Shown: piece after piece, positions 54,686 through 63,533 of the stretch
Layout of the letters: the number at the start of each line of letters is the position of its first letter
How positions within the stretch are numbered: position 1 is the first letter of the stretch
Assembly: GCA_963724495.1 (NCBI GenBank)
Contig: CAVRUZ010000007.1
Span: 1 to 64,000 of the forward strand
Direction: 5' to 3'
DNA from: CAVRUZ01 sp963724495
GTDB taxonomy: Bacteria > Actinomycetota > Actinomycetes > Propionibacteriales > DAIQRJ01
DNA: 64,000 nt
Program-made: the position numbers and the translations under genes
The notes under the pieces: model-generated
Told to the model about the DNA's origin: nothing
Databases searched by the model: none
What the model saw: only the letters and a program-made list of their open reading frames with translations

Positions 54686-56503
54686 CTAGCGGCCGACGGC
54701 GTAACCCTGGGCTCCGCGCGGGTTGGCGCCCGCGCTGACCTGTCCGGTGCGCGGATCACGTGCCACCGCGCACAGGTAGCCCTGGCTCCAGGGGCCAGTC
54801 CTCGAGACGGTGTGGCCTCGCCGCGCCAGCTCGTCCTGAACCGACTCGTCGAGGCGATCCTCGACGAATAGCGAACCAGGATTGGACGAGCGGGGATAGA
54901 AGGAACTGGGGAAGCTGGCGGTGTTGAACGTCGGTGCGTCGATCGCCTCCTGCAGCGACTGGCCGCCGGCCAGTACCCGGAGCAGGAACGGCAACTGCCA
55001 CTGCTCCTGCTGGTCGCCGCCGGGTGAGCCGCAACCGAGTACCGGTACTCCGTCGCGTAGCACCATCGTCGGCGACAAGGTCGTGCGCGGCCGAGCACCC
55101 GGCTTCAGCGAGGAGGGCAGTCCGTCGGTGAGCCAGAACATCTGGCCCCGGGTGCCCAGGCAGAAGCCGAGATCGGGGATGTAGGGCGAACTCTGCAACC
55201 AGCCGCCGCTCGGCGTGGCGGCGACGACCGTCCCGTAGCGGTCGGTGACCGCGATGTGGCACGTGTCGCCGCGGACCTCCGCCTCGTGCCCGACATGGAC
55301 TTCCTGGTCGGCCGCCACCGTCGGTTCGCCGGTTCCGGCCCCGTTCGTGGAGCTCAGGCCGGCCGCACGGAGCCCGTCAAGGATCTCCGGAGCCAGCCGC
55401 GGCTCGGCGCCACCCGGCCGTCCCGGCCGCAAGTCGGTCGAGGCCGTGGACCCGATCAGGCGGGCACGTTCTGCCGCGTACGCCGGGTCGAGGAGTGCAG
55501 CCAGGGGTACCTCGGCGCTGTCGCCGTACCAGGCTTCACGGTCGGCGAAGGCGAGCTTGACCGCCTCGACCTGCGCATGGATCCCGTCTGCCGAGGAGGG
55601 GTCGAGCGCGCCCGGGTCGCCGAGTGCGGCCAGCAGTTGCAGCGTCTGCAGCAGCGCCGGCCCCTGCGACCAGGCCTGAGTCTTGGCGACCTGGAAGCCG
55701 AGGAAGTCGGCGGTCGCCGGTGCCTCCCATGTCGACCGCCACCGGGAGAGGTCCTCGCCGGTGATGACGCCGGCATGATCGTTGCCAGAGGAGTCGCGGG
55801 CAGGGATCCGCGCGAAGGCGTCCACGCCGGCCGCGACGAAGCCTTCCGCCCAGGCGGTCCTTGCCGCCTCGATCTGACCGTCACGGTCCGAGCCCGCCGA
55901 CTCGCCCTCGGCCAGGAGTCGCTGCAGGGTCGCCGCCCAGGGCTTGTTGGTGACGAGGTCGCCGTCCGCGGGCAGGCGTCCGGACGGCAGCCACTGCGCT
56001 GCCGACGTCGTCCAGTGCTCGCGATAGAGCCGCTCGACCGCAGCGATCGAGCGCACCGCTCCGGGCGTGATCGGGTGACCGTTCTCCGCATATCCGATGG
56101 CCGGCTCGAGGACGTCCCGCAGGGGCAGCGACCCTCGTTCGGCCAGCAACCGCAACCAGGCATCCATCGCACCGGGAACGACGGCCGCCAGCAGGCCGGC
56201 GCCAGGAACCAGCGTCAGGCCGAGGCCGCGGTAGTGCTCGATGGTGGCAGCGGCTGGTGCCGATCCCTGGCCGCACAGCACCTGGACGTCGCCGTCGGCG
56301 GTGCCCACCAGCATGGGCACGTCACCGCCTGGACCGTTGAGGTGCGGCTCGACCACCTGCAGGACGAAGGCACCGGCGCAGGCCGCATCGGCAGCGTTGC
56401 CACCGAGTTCCAGCATCCGCATGGCCGAGGACGCTGCGAGCCAGTGCGTGGTGGACACCATGCCGAAGCTGCCGAGAAGCGTTGGTCTGGTCGTCGGGCT
56501 CAC
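54686..56503 (-). CDS. Gamma-glutamyltransferase family protein
   Basis: A 605-residue Ntn-hydrolase of the GGT family, which cleaves gamma-glutamyl bonds or transfers the glutamyl group. The large-subunit part has GMVSTTHWLAASSAMRMLEL and GGNAADAACAGAFVLQVVEPHLNGPGGD. The autocleavage nucleophile Thr is in VRGDTCHIAVTDRYGTVVAA, followed by SSPYIPDLGFCLGTRGQMFW, SLKPGARPRTTLSPTMVL and GCGSPGGDQQEQWQ. No signal peptide is visible, so it may be cytosolic or secreted by another route. Acylases of the same family cannot be excluded. Confidence 0.9.
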   Translation of the reverse strand: MSPTTRPTLLGSFGMVSTTHWLAASSAMRMLELGGNAADAACAGAFVLQVVEPHLNGPGGDVPMLVGTADGDVQVLCGQGSAPAAATIEHYRGLGLTLVPGAGLLAAVVPGAMDAWLRLLAERGSLPLRDVLEPAIGYAENGHPITPGAVRSIAAVERLYREHWTTSAAQWLPSGRLPADGDLVTNKPWAATLQRLLAEGESAGSDRDGQIEAARTAWAEGFVAAGVDAFARIPARDSSGNDHAGVITGEDLSRWRSTWEAPATADFLGFQVAKTQAWSQGPALLQTLQLLAALGDPGALDPSSADGIHAQVEAVKLAFADREAWYGDSAEVPLAALLDPAYAAERARLIGSTASTDLRPGRPGGAEPRLAPEILDGLRAAGLSSTNGAGTGEPTVAADQEVHVGHEAEVRGDTCHIAVTDRYGTVVAATPSGGWLQSSPYIPDLGFCLGTRGQMFWLTDGLPSSLKPGARPRTTLSPTMVLRDGVPVLGCGSPGGDQQEQWQLPFLLRVLAGGQSLQEAIDAPTFNTASFPSSFYPRSSNPGSLFVEDRLDESVQDELARRGHTVSRTGPWSQGYLCAVARDPRTGQVSAGANPRGAQGYAVGR

Positions 56504-56599
56504 GAAGTTCGCCTCCTGTGGTCAGGAGGCCGACGCTAGCGAGATGAGACAGCGCGCACGGTGGAGAGGCCGTGCGCCGACCTCAGATGGCCGCTTGCG

Positions 56600-57175
56600 T
56601 CAGGCGTGCGCCCGGGGTCGATCCTGCTTCTGGTCAGTCGAGCCGCCGACCGTGCCGGCCACAGCCACGGCCGACTTGGCGGCGCGCGCTCGACGACGTG
56701 CCTTGGCCAGCGCGAGGGACACGAACACGGCAACCGCTAGGGCGCCTTCGGCCAGCAGCATCAGAACAGCGCCGCCGGTACCCGCGAACGGGCCGTAGTC
56801 GGCGTAGGCGGCCAGGGCGATCGCAAGCGCGAACAGCCATCCGCAGAAGAGGATCAGCGGCTCGCCGGATGTGCCTTGCGGGAGGAGCCACCGCCGGCAA
56901 CGCTCGCGAAGTCCCGGCCGTTGGCGGCCCATCAGCGACCCACCGGCAAGAACATCCTCGAGCAGCTCGAGGAAGGACGGGACAGCCTCGGTCGTCTCAG
57001 CTTCACTTCGCGTCGGCGCGGGTGCCTGTTGCGGAGGAACGACGGGCCGGGGCGGCTGTGGTTCAGGGGAACGGGGGCGCGGAAGCAGCGGGGCGCGACC
57101 GGAACTGGTCGACCCAGTCGCGGCAGGCCCCACGAGTGGGTCTTCACGTGACCCTCTCGGAATGGTGCTAGCCAT
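56600..57175 (-). CDS. Hypothetical membrane protein with Pro-rich N-terminus
   Basis: A 191-residue protein. The first 60 residues are Pro/Ser/Glu-rich and presumably disordered. After an amphipathic segment (SFLELLEDVLAG) two membrane helices follow: LILFCGWLFALAIALAAYA and GGAVLMLLAEGALAVAVFVSL. A basic tail (KARRRARAAKSA) predicts both ends inside. No family recognised. The gene is isolated by about 95 bp from the GGT gene on one side and 400 bp on the other. Confidence 0.6.
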   Translation of the reverse strand: MASTIPRGSREDPLVGPAATGSTSSGRAPLLPRPRSPEPQPPRPVVPPQQAPAPTRSEAETTEAVPSFLELLEDVLAGGSLMGRQRPGLRERCRRWLLPQGTSGEPLILFCGWLFALAIALAAYADYGPFAGTGGAVLMLLAEGALAVAVFVSLALAKARRRARAAKSAVAVAGTVGGSTDQKQDRPRAHA

Positions 57176-57571
57176 CCTGCGAACCTCCGAAGCTCATGCG
57201 GAGCATGAATCGCCGGGGTCTCGGGCAACCATTGATTGCTGACAATCTAGTGCATTCAGCTTTCGACAGCTACGTGGTTCCCGAGGGCTGGACTTCATGC
57301 TTGTACTCATGCTTCTTCCTGAGTTTGTGTGCGCTGCTCCCCACGCGCCCTGACGAGCCGATCCCTCCCAAGTCCTTGCGTCCAACCAGCGCATCGTCTC
57401 GGCCCACAAGGCGATCGTGACCAGCTCCGCCGCCCGAACCAGGGCCAATCACGATATTTGCCTTATGTGTCACTCTTGCGCTTTCGGCTGCCAAATGTTA
57501 ACCCGTGCCTGGTGATGTTCGGGTCGGTGCCACGGACTTCTCGAACACTCGCCGTCAGGGTTGACGGGCTT
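57176..57571. other. Intergenic region without recognisable gene
   Basis: This 396-bp stretch lies between the end of the epimerase gene and the start of the small membrane protein. It is AT-richer around 57230-57330 (CTGACAATCTAGTGCATTCA). Short frames on both strands lack codon bias. No strong hairpin or repeat was found. Confidence 0.4.
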
Positions 57572-58501
57572 TCAGTAGTGACACGTAAGGGCGCGAACGT
57601 CGGCTCCCTCGTCGTCGAGGTCTCGCAGCCTGGCCATGAACGTACCGAAGTCGTGTCGAGGGGCATAACCGACGGTCTCGGCGCCGAGCGGATCGACGAC
57701 CGACGGCCGTCGGGAGATGTCTATCGAGTGCCGTTCCACCAGTTCGCGCGAGCCCGGAAAGAGACGTTCCACCGCGCCCAGCGGATCGGCTTCCCAGTCC
57801 CCGATCATGTCGTCGGTGAAGGCATTGCGCCGGACCGCGTTCACGACGACTCCATCACCCATCTCCTTTTCGTGACTCAAAGCACCTGATTCGTCACTCT
57901 GCGCAATGTCGCTGCCATTAGTTGTGCGCTCCAGGTGTCGAATGCCGGCTTCAATGCAGTCGAGAACGTCTTCGCGGTCGACTCCGCCGTACAGGAGGCG
58001 GGCACCGTATCGATTGACCCAGTCGTTGCCCCAAGGCGTGAAGTCGTGCGGACGGACGATCACGTATCGCACACCGTGGTTGCGCCGGTGGTACTCGACC
58101 AGTTCCTCGCCCACGCGTTTGGTGAAGCCGTACTTCTCGTAGTGCCCGTGCCACGACATCGACGAGAGGAACACCAACCGCTGCACACCTGCGCTCCTGG
58201 CGGCCTGCAGCGCCCAGAACAGGCCGTCGACGTTGAGCCGCCAGAAGTCGGCTTCGGTCTTGGCCCGCGAATGCACGCCGTGCCACGCCGGGGTGTGCAG
58301 CAGGAGGTCGCAGCCCTGTGCCGCCGACTCCAGGCCGACGCCCGTCTGCACGTCGCACTGCACGAACGGCTCGTCGGGAGGAGCGTCGGCATCTGGCACG
58401 AGGTCGATGTCGCTTCGCACCAAGGTGTGTCCGGCAGCCCGCAGACGCGGGGCGATGCCGCGCCCGACGTTGCCACCTGCTCCGGTCAGCAGTATTCGCA
58501 T
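57572..58501 (-). CDS. NAD(P)-dependent epimerase/dehydratase (extended SDR)
   Basis: A 309-residue extended SDR. MRILLTGAGGNVGRGIAPRL is the Rossmann glycine motif; DIDLVPDADAPPDEP the acidic ribose-binding turn. HTPAWHGVHSRAKTEADFWR and FLSSMSWHGHYEKYGFTKRV follow, with the catalytic YxxxK probably YEKYGFTK (Y and K three residues apart). RPHDFTPWGNDW replaces the usual PxxVYGP. Nucleotide-sugar specificity is not evident. ATG at 58499-58501 is fixed by the glycine motif. It diverges from the GDPD gene with 166 bp between. Confidence 0.82.
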   Translation of the reverse strand: MRILLTGAGGNVGRGIAPRLRAAGHTLVRSDIDLVPDADAPPDEPFVQCDVQTGVGLESAAQGCDLLLHTPAWHGVHSRAKTEADFWRLNVDGLFWALQAARSAGVQRLVFLSSMSWHGHYEKYGFTKRVGEELVEYHRRNHGVRYVIVRPHDFTPWGNDWVNRYGARLLYGGVDREDVLDCIEAGIRHLERTTNGSDIAQSDESGALSHEKEMGDGVVVNAVRRNAFTDDMIGDWEADPLGAVERLFPGSRELVERHSIDISRRPSVVDPLGAETVGYAPRHDFGTFMARLRDLDDEGADVRALTCHY

Positions 58502-58667
58502 TGCCGCCTCGCTATCGGTTCGTCGACCTCGTGCCGTGTCGCAGCCTAGGGATGCGGACGAGTCGAGCGAGGGGGAGGTGGCAGGCCGATGGTCACCATC
58601 TTGGCCATGGCGGGACAGCGGAGCCTCGCTCGGCCCAGGGCGTGACCGCGCGTGGTTCGCTCTCAGC

Positions 58668-59396
58668 ATGGACGCGATGGGGCACCGCGGAGCCCGCGAC
58701 GAGGCACCCGAGAACACCCTGGCCGGCTTCGCGCACGCCCGCGCCATCGGTGTGCCGGCCGTCGAATTCGACGTCCAGCTGTCGAAGGATCTCCAGCCGG
58801 TGGTCATCCACGACCCGACCGTCGACCGGACCACCAACGGCTCCGGACCGGTGAAGCGGCTCACCCGCCGACAGCTGGGACGACTCGATGCCCGCTCGAT
58901 TCATGGTGACGCCGACATCGCCCTGTCTGGCGTGCCGCACCTGCACGATGTCCTCGATCTGCTTCGACGTGGGCCGTACCTGTCCGTGGAGGTCAAGAAG
59001 GACACCCCACGGCGCCTCGCCAAGCTCCTGCCGCTCGTCGTCGACGCACTGCGCACCTTCCGTCTTCTGAGCAACGCGACACTCACCTCGTTCGACCTCA
59101 CCGCGCTGGCGATCGCGAAGGAGGTCGCCCCGCGTCTGCCGCGTGCATACGTCGGGGCGTGGGACGACCCGGGCTGGCTCGACCGGGCCAGGGACGTTGG
59201 CGCGAGAACCGCTTGTGTGCGCCTCGAACAGAGCACTGACGCGATGATCGACCGCATCCACGGTGCCGGGCTGTCGATCCACAGCTGGATGGTGAACGAC
59301 CCAGCAGCCCTCCAGCTCGCCGAACAACGGGGCAGCAGCCATGCCACCACCGACCGGCCGACCTGGCTGATGGGACTGCTGAGCCGCGGGTACTGA
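58668..59396 (+). CDS. Glycerophosphodiester phosphodiesterase family protein
   Basis: A 242-residue TIM-barrel GDPD enzyme that hydrolyses glycerophosphodiesters to glycerol-3-phosphate and an alcohol. Family motifs: MGHRGARDEAPENTLAGFAH with H, R, E and N of the active site; EFDVQLSKDLQPVVIHDPTV with metal ligands E and D and the catalytic His; YLSVEVKKDTP; and the C-terminal GLSIHSWMVNDPAALQ. There is no signal peptide, so it acts in the cytoplasm. ATG at 58668 gives MDAMGHRGAR. Confidence 0.92.
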   Translation: MDAMGHRGARDEAPENTLAGFAHARAIGVPAVEFDVQLSKDLQPVVIHDPTVDRTTNGSGPVKRLTRRQLGRLDARSIHGDADIALSGVPHLHDVLDLLRRGPYLSVEVKKDTPRRLAKLLPLVVDALRTFRLLSNATLTSFDLTALAIAKEVAPRLPRAYVGAWDDPGWLDRARDVGARTACVRLEQSTDAMIDRIHGAGLSIHSWMVNDPAALQLAEQRGSSHATTDRPTWLMGLLSRGY

Positions 59397-59445
59397 CGGC
59401 GGCTGTTCAGCAGCAACCCCTGGGTTTGACCCGCAGAGACGGAAG

Positions 59446-59475
59446 GGTAACCTAACGAAAGTAAGGCTCACCTAA
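59446..59475 (+). promoter_or_regulatory. DtxR/IdeR-type iron boxes upstream of efeU
   Basis: The sequence AAGTAAGGCTCACCTAA at 59459-59475 reads TTAGGTGAGCCTTACTT on the other strand, close to the DtxR/IdeR consensus TTAGGTTAGGCTAACCTAA. A second half-site, GTAACCTAACG, lies just upstream at 59447-59457, so two repressor dimers could bind. The box is 46 bp before the efeU GTG. Iron-bound repressor would block the operon when iron is plentiful. Confidence 0.75.
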
Positions 59476-59521
59476 GTCGCGCCCGTCTCTTACGCCTGCG
59501 CCCGCCTCCAGGATCGGTCCC

Positions 59522-60388
59522 GTGTTCGCCAACTACCTGATCGGTCTGCGCGAAGGCCTTGAGGCCGCTCTCGTGGTCAGCATCCTGATCGCGTACCTGG
59601 TGAAGTCCGACCGTCGGGAGTTGATCCCCCGCATCTGGGTCGGCGTGGCGATCGCGGTCGCGATCTCCCTCGGTTTCGGCGCACTGCTGACCTTCGGGCC
59701 GCGCGGACTCACCTTCGAGGCGCAGGAACTCATCGGCGGGACGCTGTCGATCGTGGCGGTCGGCTTCGTCACCTGGATGGTCTTCTGGATGGCCGGAGCC
59801 GCCCGGTCGATGTCGGGCAGGCTCCGCCGGCAGGTGGACGACGCCGCCGGCGGGGGCAGGTGGAGCCTGATCGTGGTCGCGTTGCTCGCCGTAGGCCGCG
59901 AAGGCCTCGAGACCGCCCTGTTCCTGTGGGCAGCGACCCAGGCCACCACCTCGGGTGCGCAGTCAACGACCACGCCACTCTTCGGTGCCGCCCTCGGGAT
60001 CGCGACCGCGGTTGTCATCGCCTACCTGATCTACCGGGGGGCGCTCAAGCTGAACCTGAGCCTGTTCTTCACCTGGACTGGAGCCTTCCTGATCCTGGTT
60101 GCAGCCGGCGTCTTCTCTTACGGCATCCACGACCTGCAGGAGGCAGGATTCCTGCCCGGCTTGAACAATCTTGCCTTCGATGTGAGCAACGCCGTGCCGC
60201 CGTCGTCGTGGTACGGCACCCTGCTGAAGGGCACGCTGAACTTCTCCCCCGCCACGACGAAGCTCGAACTCGCCGGCTGGCTGCTGTACGTCATCCCGAC
60301 GATGACGCTGTTCATCGTCAAGATGCGCCGCTCGCCGAAGCCGCCTGCCTCCGCACCCGCGCAGGTTTCCGACCGCGTTTCCCCCTGA
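59522..60388 (+). CDS. efeU: Iron permease EfeU (FTR1 family)
   Basis: A 288-residue membrane permease with seven helices that imports iron. Both REGLE motifs are present: LIGLREGLEAALVVSIL near the N-terminus and AVGREGLETALFLWAA in the middle. Start GTG at 59522 gives VFANYLIGLREGLEA. It heads a three-gene operon with efeO (17 bp gap) and efeB (20 bp gap), under the iron boxes just upstream. FTR1 proteins take up ferric iron after ferrous oxidation; in the bacterial EfeUOB system the peroxidase EfeB and the cupredoxin-type EfeO assist. Confidence 0.95.
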   Translation: MFANYLIGLREGLEAALVVSILIAYLVKSDRRELIPRIWVGVAIAVAISLGFGALLTFGPRGLTFEAQELIGGTLSIVAVGFVTWMVFWMAGAARSMSGRLRRQVDDAAGGGRWSLIVVALLAVGREGLETALFLWAATQATTSGAQSTTTPLFGAALGIATAVVIAYLIYRGALKLNLSLFFTWTGAFLILVAAGVFSYGIHDLQEAGFLPGLNNLAFDVSNAVPPSSWYGTLLKGTLNFSPATTKLELAGWLLYVIPTMTLFIVKMRRSPKPPASAPAQVSDRVSP

Positions 60389-60405
60389 CCTGACTACACA
60401 ATCCA

Positions 60406-61641
60406 ATGACCGACAAGAGGATCCCCGTGCCCACCATCTCTTCTCGCCTTGTCCGCACGCTGGCAACCGGCGCCGCCGCGGCGGTCGTAGGCGTCCTCGC
60501 GCTGACGGGCTGCACCGACAACCGGGCCGGTGGAAGCGCCGAGCCCGGCGCCACTACCAGCCCCGGAGCGGGTGGGCCGGCGAAGGTCACCGTGACGTCC
60601 ACCGACTCGGACTGCCTCGTCTCGAACGGAGAGGCGCCGTCGGGCAACGTGGTGTTCACCGTCACCAACGGCGGCAACAAAGTCACCGAGTTCTACCTGC
60701 TGGGCGAGGACGGTCTGCGGATCATCGGTGAGGTCGAGAACATCGGCCCCGGGCTGACCCGCGACCTCGTCCTGCGCGCCACGCCGGGGAGCTACTTCAC
60801 CGCCTGCAAGCCGGGCATGGTGGGAGACGGCATCCGGGCCGATTTCAAGGTCACGGACTCGGGTAACGACACCACCGACACGCCTGCCGAGGCCGTGCTG
60901 ATCAAGACGGCCAACAACCAGTACCGCGCCTACGTGCGCGACCAGTCGGAGCAGCTCGTCACCAAGACCAAGGAGTTCGTGGCGCTGTACAAGGCCGGTG
61001 ACGACGACGCGGCGCGGGCCCTCTATGCCGACGCGCGGATGCATTGGGAGCGGATCGAGCCGGTCGCCGAGTCGTTCGGTGATCTCGACCCCAAGATGGA
61101 CCTGCGCGAGGCAGACCTCGAGGAGGGACAGAAGTGGACGGGCTGGCACCGGATCGAGAAGGACCTCTGGCCGCCGTCCTCCGGATACGAGCCGATGACC
61201 GACGCGCAGCGGGTGGCGATAGCCACCACGTTGATGGCCGACACCACCACGCTGCTTCGCCGCACGCAGACCCTCAACTACACCGTCGACCAGATCGGCA
61301 ACGGCGCCAAGGAGCTGCTCGACGAGGTGGCCACGGGCAAGGTCACCGGTGAGGAGGAGGCGTGGAGTCACACCGACCTCTGGGACTTCCAGGCAAATCT
61401 CGACGGCGCCCGCGTAGGCTTCGAAGGCCTGCAGCCGGTGTTGCAGACAAAGGACCCAGAGCTGGACAAGCAGATCGCCGCCCGCTTTGCGGCGTTGCAG
61501 AAGCTGCTCGACCAGTACCGCAAGGGTGATGGGTTCGTGCTCTACACAGAGCTGTCCAAGGCGGAGATCAAGGAGCTCAGCGACTCCGTCAATGCCCTGA
61601 GCGAGCCGCTGTCGAAGCTGACTGCCGCGGTGACGCTCTGA
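60406..61641 (+). CDS. efeO: Iron-uptake lipoprotein EfeO (cupredoxin plus M75 peptidase-like domain)
   Basis: A 411-residue lipoprotein. The signal peptide ends at LALTGC near residue 36, so the protein is lipid-anchored. Residues 55-150 form a cupredoxin-like domain (GNVVFTVTNGGNKVTEFYLL, TPGSYFTACKPG, with Cys residues). Residues 170-411 are the M75/EfeO helical domain with the metal-binding HxxE motif HWERIEPVAESFG, and KWTGWHRIEKDLW with a further His/Glu pair. It is the periplasm-side iron carrier of the EfeUOB system. Confidence 0.93.
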   Translation: MTDKRIPVPTISSRLVRTLATGAAAAVVGVLALTGCTDNRAGGSAEPGATTSPGAGGPAKVTVTSTDSDCLVSNGEAPSGNVVFTVTNGGNKVTEFYLLGEDGLRIIGEVENIGPGLTRDLVLRATPGSYFTACKPGMVGDGIRADFKVTDSGNDTTDTPAEAVLIKTANNQYRAYVRDQSEQLVTKTKEFVALYKAGDDDAARALYADARMHWERIEPVAESFGDLDPKMDLREADLEEGQKWTGWHRIEKDLWPPSSGYEPMTDAQRVAIATTLMADTTTLLRRTQTLNYTVDQIGNGAKELLDEVATGKVTGEEEAWSHTDLWDFQANLDGARVGFEGLQPVLQTKDPELDKQIAARFAALQKLLDQYRKGDGFVLYTELSKAEIKELSDSVNALSEPLSKLTAAVTL

Positions 61642-61661
61642 AAGGCGCTTCGAGGTAACCC

Positions 61662-62984
61662 GTGACCGACCCGAACCGTCCGTCCGACCACGCCGCCCAG
61701 CCGGACGGTGTGAGTCGCCGACGGCTGTTCGGCCTGGCCGGGGTCGGGGCGCTCGGCGTGGGAGCAGGAGTCGCCGGCGGCCTCGGCGTGGCGCGCGCAA
61801 CCGATGGTGACGCCGGCTCCGCACAGACCGCTCTCGGGCAGCCCGTCGCGGGGCCGTCGGTCTGGCCGTTCTATGGCGCCCAGCAGTCGGGCATCGTCAC
61901 GCCGGCGCAGGACCGGCTCCACTTCGCTGCCTTCGACCTGTCGGCGGCCGCCACGCGTGACGACCTCGTCAGGCTGCTGAAGGCGTGGAGTGACGCCGCG
62001 GCGAAGATGACGCAGGGGCAGGAGGCCGGCGAATTCGGCGCGCTCTCCGGTCCGTACGACGCTCCGCCGGACGACACGGGTGAGGCGCTCGGCCTGCCTG
62101 CTTCGCGCCTCACGGTGACCATCGGCTTCGGCCCTGGCCTGTTCCGCGACAGCGCCGGCCGCGACCGGTTCGGCCTTGCCGACAGGCAACCGGACCACCT
62201 GCAACCGTTGCCGCACTTTCCCAGCGACAACCTCCGGCCGGACCTCACTGGCGGTGACCTGTGTGTGCAGGCCTGTGCCGACGACCCACAGGTTGCCGTG
62301 CACGCGGTCCGGAACCTCTCCCGCATCGCGTTCGGTACCGCATCTCTTCGCTGGTCGCAGCTGGGATTCGGCCGCACGTCCTCGACATCGACCAGTCAGG
62401 CGACGCCACGGAATCTTTTCGGATTCAAAGACGGCACCGCCAACCTCAAGGCGGAGGATCCGGCCGCGGTCGACGAGCACGTATGGGTGCACGAGCAGGA
62501 CGACGCCAAGGCAGCCTGGCTGGCAGGCGGCAGTTACCTGATCGCCCGCAAGATCAACATGCACATCGAGACGTGGGACCGCACCTCGCTTTCCGAGCAG
62601 GAGCAGATCGTCGGTCGCGACAAGCGTGACGGCGCCCCGCTGTCGGGTGGCGACGAGTTCACGCTGCCGGACTTCGAGGCTGCCGGCCGCGACGACAAGC
62701 CGCTGATCGGGCCCGTTGCCCACATCCGGCTGGCCCACCCCAGTCAGAACGAGGGGGTGCGGATTCTCAGGCGGGGTTACAACTTCGCCGACGGCAACGA
62801 CGAACTCGGCCGACTGTCCGCCGGCCTTTTCTTTATCGCCTTCGTCCGTGACCCGGACAAGCAGTACATCCCCATGCAGACGCGACTGTCCCGAGACGAC
62901 ACGATGATGGAGTACCTGCAGCACACCGGGTCAGGCATCTTCGCCGTTCCAGCCAGGCGCTCAGCCGGGTGGCTACGTCGGTGA
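61662..62984 (+). CDS. efeB: Deferrochelatase/peroxidase EfeB (DyP-type, Tat-exported)
   Basis: A 440-residue heme peroxidase of the DyP family. The N-terminus has the twin-arginine motif SRRRLFGLAG followed by a hydrophobic helix, so the folded protein is exported by Tat. The active-site signature GxxDG appears as LFGFKDGTANL, and the heme His and Arg lie in ARKINMHIETWDRTSLSEQE and LRRGYNFADGNDE. GTG at 61662 gives VTDPNRPSDH. It completes efeUOB and is reported in E. coli to strip or oxidise iron; here the role follows from homology. Confidence 0.94.
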   Translation: MTDPNRPSDHAAQPDGVSRRRLFGLAGVGALGVGAGVAGGLGVARATDGDAGSAQTALGQPVAGPSVWPFYGAQQSGIVTPAQDRLHFAAFDLSAAATRDDLVRLLKAWSDAAAKMTQGQEAGEFGALSGPYDAPPDDTGEALGLPASRLTVTIGFGPGLFRDSAGRDRFGLADRQPDHLQPLPHFPSDNLRPDLTGGDLCVQACADDPQVAVHAVRNLSRIAFGTASLRWSQLGFGRTSSTSTSQATPRNLFGFKDGTANLKAEDPAAVDEHVWVHEQDDAKAAWLAGGSYLIARKINMHIETWDRTSLSEQEQIVGRDKRDGAPLSGGDEFTLPDFEAAGRDDKPLIGPVAHIRLAHPSQNEGVRILRRGYNFADGNDELGRLSAGLFFIAFVRDPDKQYIPMQTRLSRDDTMMEYLQHTGSGIFAVPARRSAGWLRR

Positions 62985-63106
62985 CACACTGCTGGCCTGA
63001 ACCCGCACCACAATCCGGCGGTCGGTCGGTCGCATTTCGTCGAAATCATTCGCGAAAATGAGCGAGGGCATCGCGCAATTTCCTCATGCCTGGCATGCTC
63101 GACCTT

Positions 63107-63533
63107 ATGGATCACTTTCTCGCGTCCTCAGACAACGGTATGTACGGTCTTTTCACTGGTGGAACCAGCTTGTTCGGTTGGCTGGTCGGCTATGTCATCG
63201 CCGGCCTGTGCACGATGGGGATGTTCAAGAAGGCCGGAAAGCCGCAATGGGCAGCCTTCATCCCGATCTACAACTGGATCGTGCTCCTGGAGATCATCGG
63301 ACGCCCGATCTGGTGGGTGATCCTGCTCCTCATCCCCTGCGTCAACATCGTCGCCTGGATCATCCTGGCGCTGGACATCGCCAAGTCCTACGGACAGAGC
63401 CAGGGTTTCGGCATCGCCCTCGGCGTCGGAATTCATCTTTCCGATCATCACTCTCGTCTGCTTGGTAATGCTGAGCTACGGACCCGCGCAGTACACCGGT
63501 CCCGCAGCTGCGCAGCCGCCGGCAGCCGCCTAG
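63107..63533 (+). CDS. Small DUF5684-like membrane protein, frameshifted
   Basis: About 142 codons from ATG at 63107 (MDHFLASSDNGMYGLFTGG). It has a membrane helix GWLVGYVIAGLCTMGMFKKA, the conserved segment KPQWAAFIPIYNWIVLLEII, a second helix WWVILLLIPCVNIVAWIILA and DIAKSYGQSQGFGIAL. Near 63435 the frame changes; the other frame gives FIFPIITLVCLVMLSYGPAQ and a tail ending at 63533. The YNW segment is found in small signal-peptidase-associated membrane proteins of this family. Function unknown. The stop overlaps the converging oxidoreductase gene. Confidence 0.65.
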
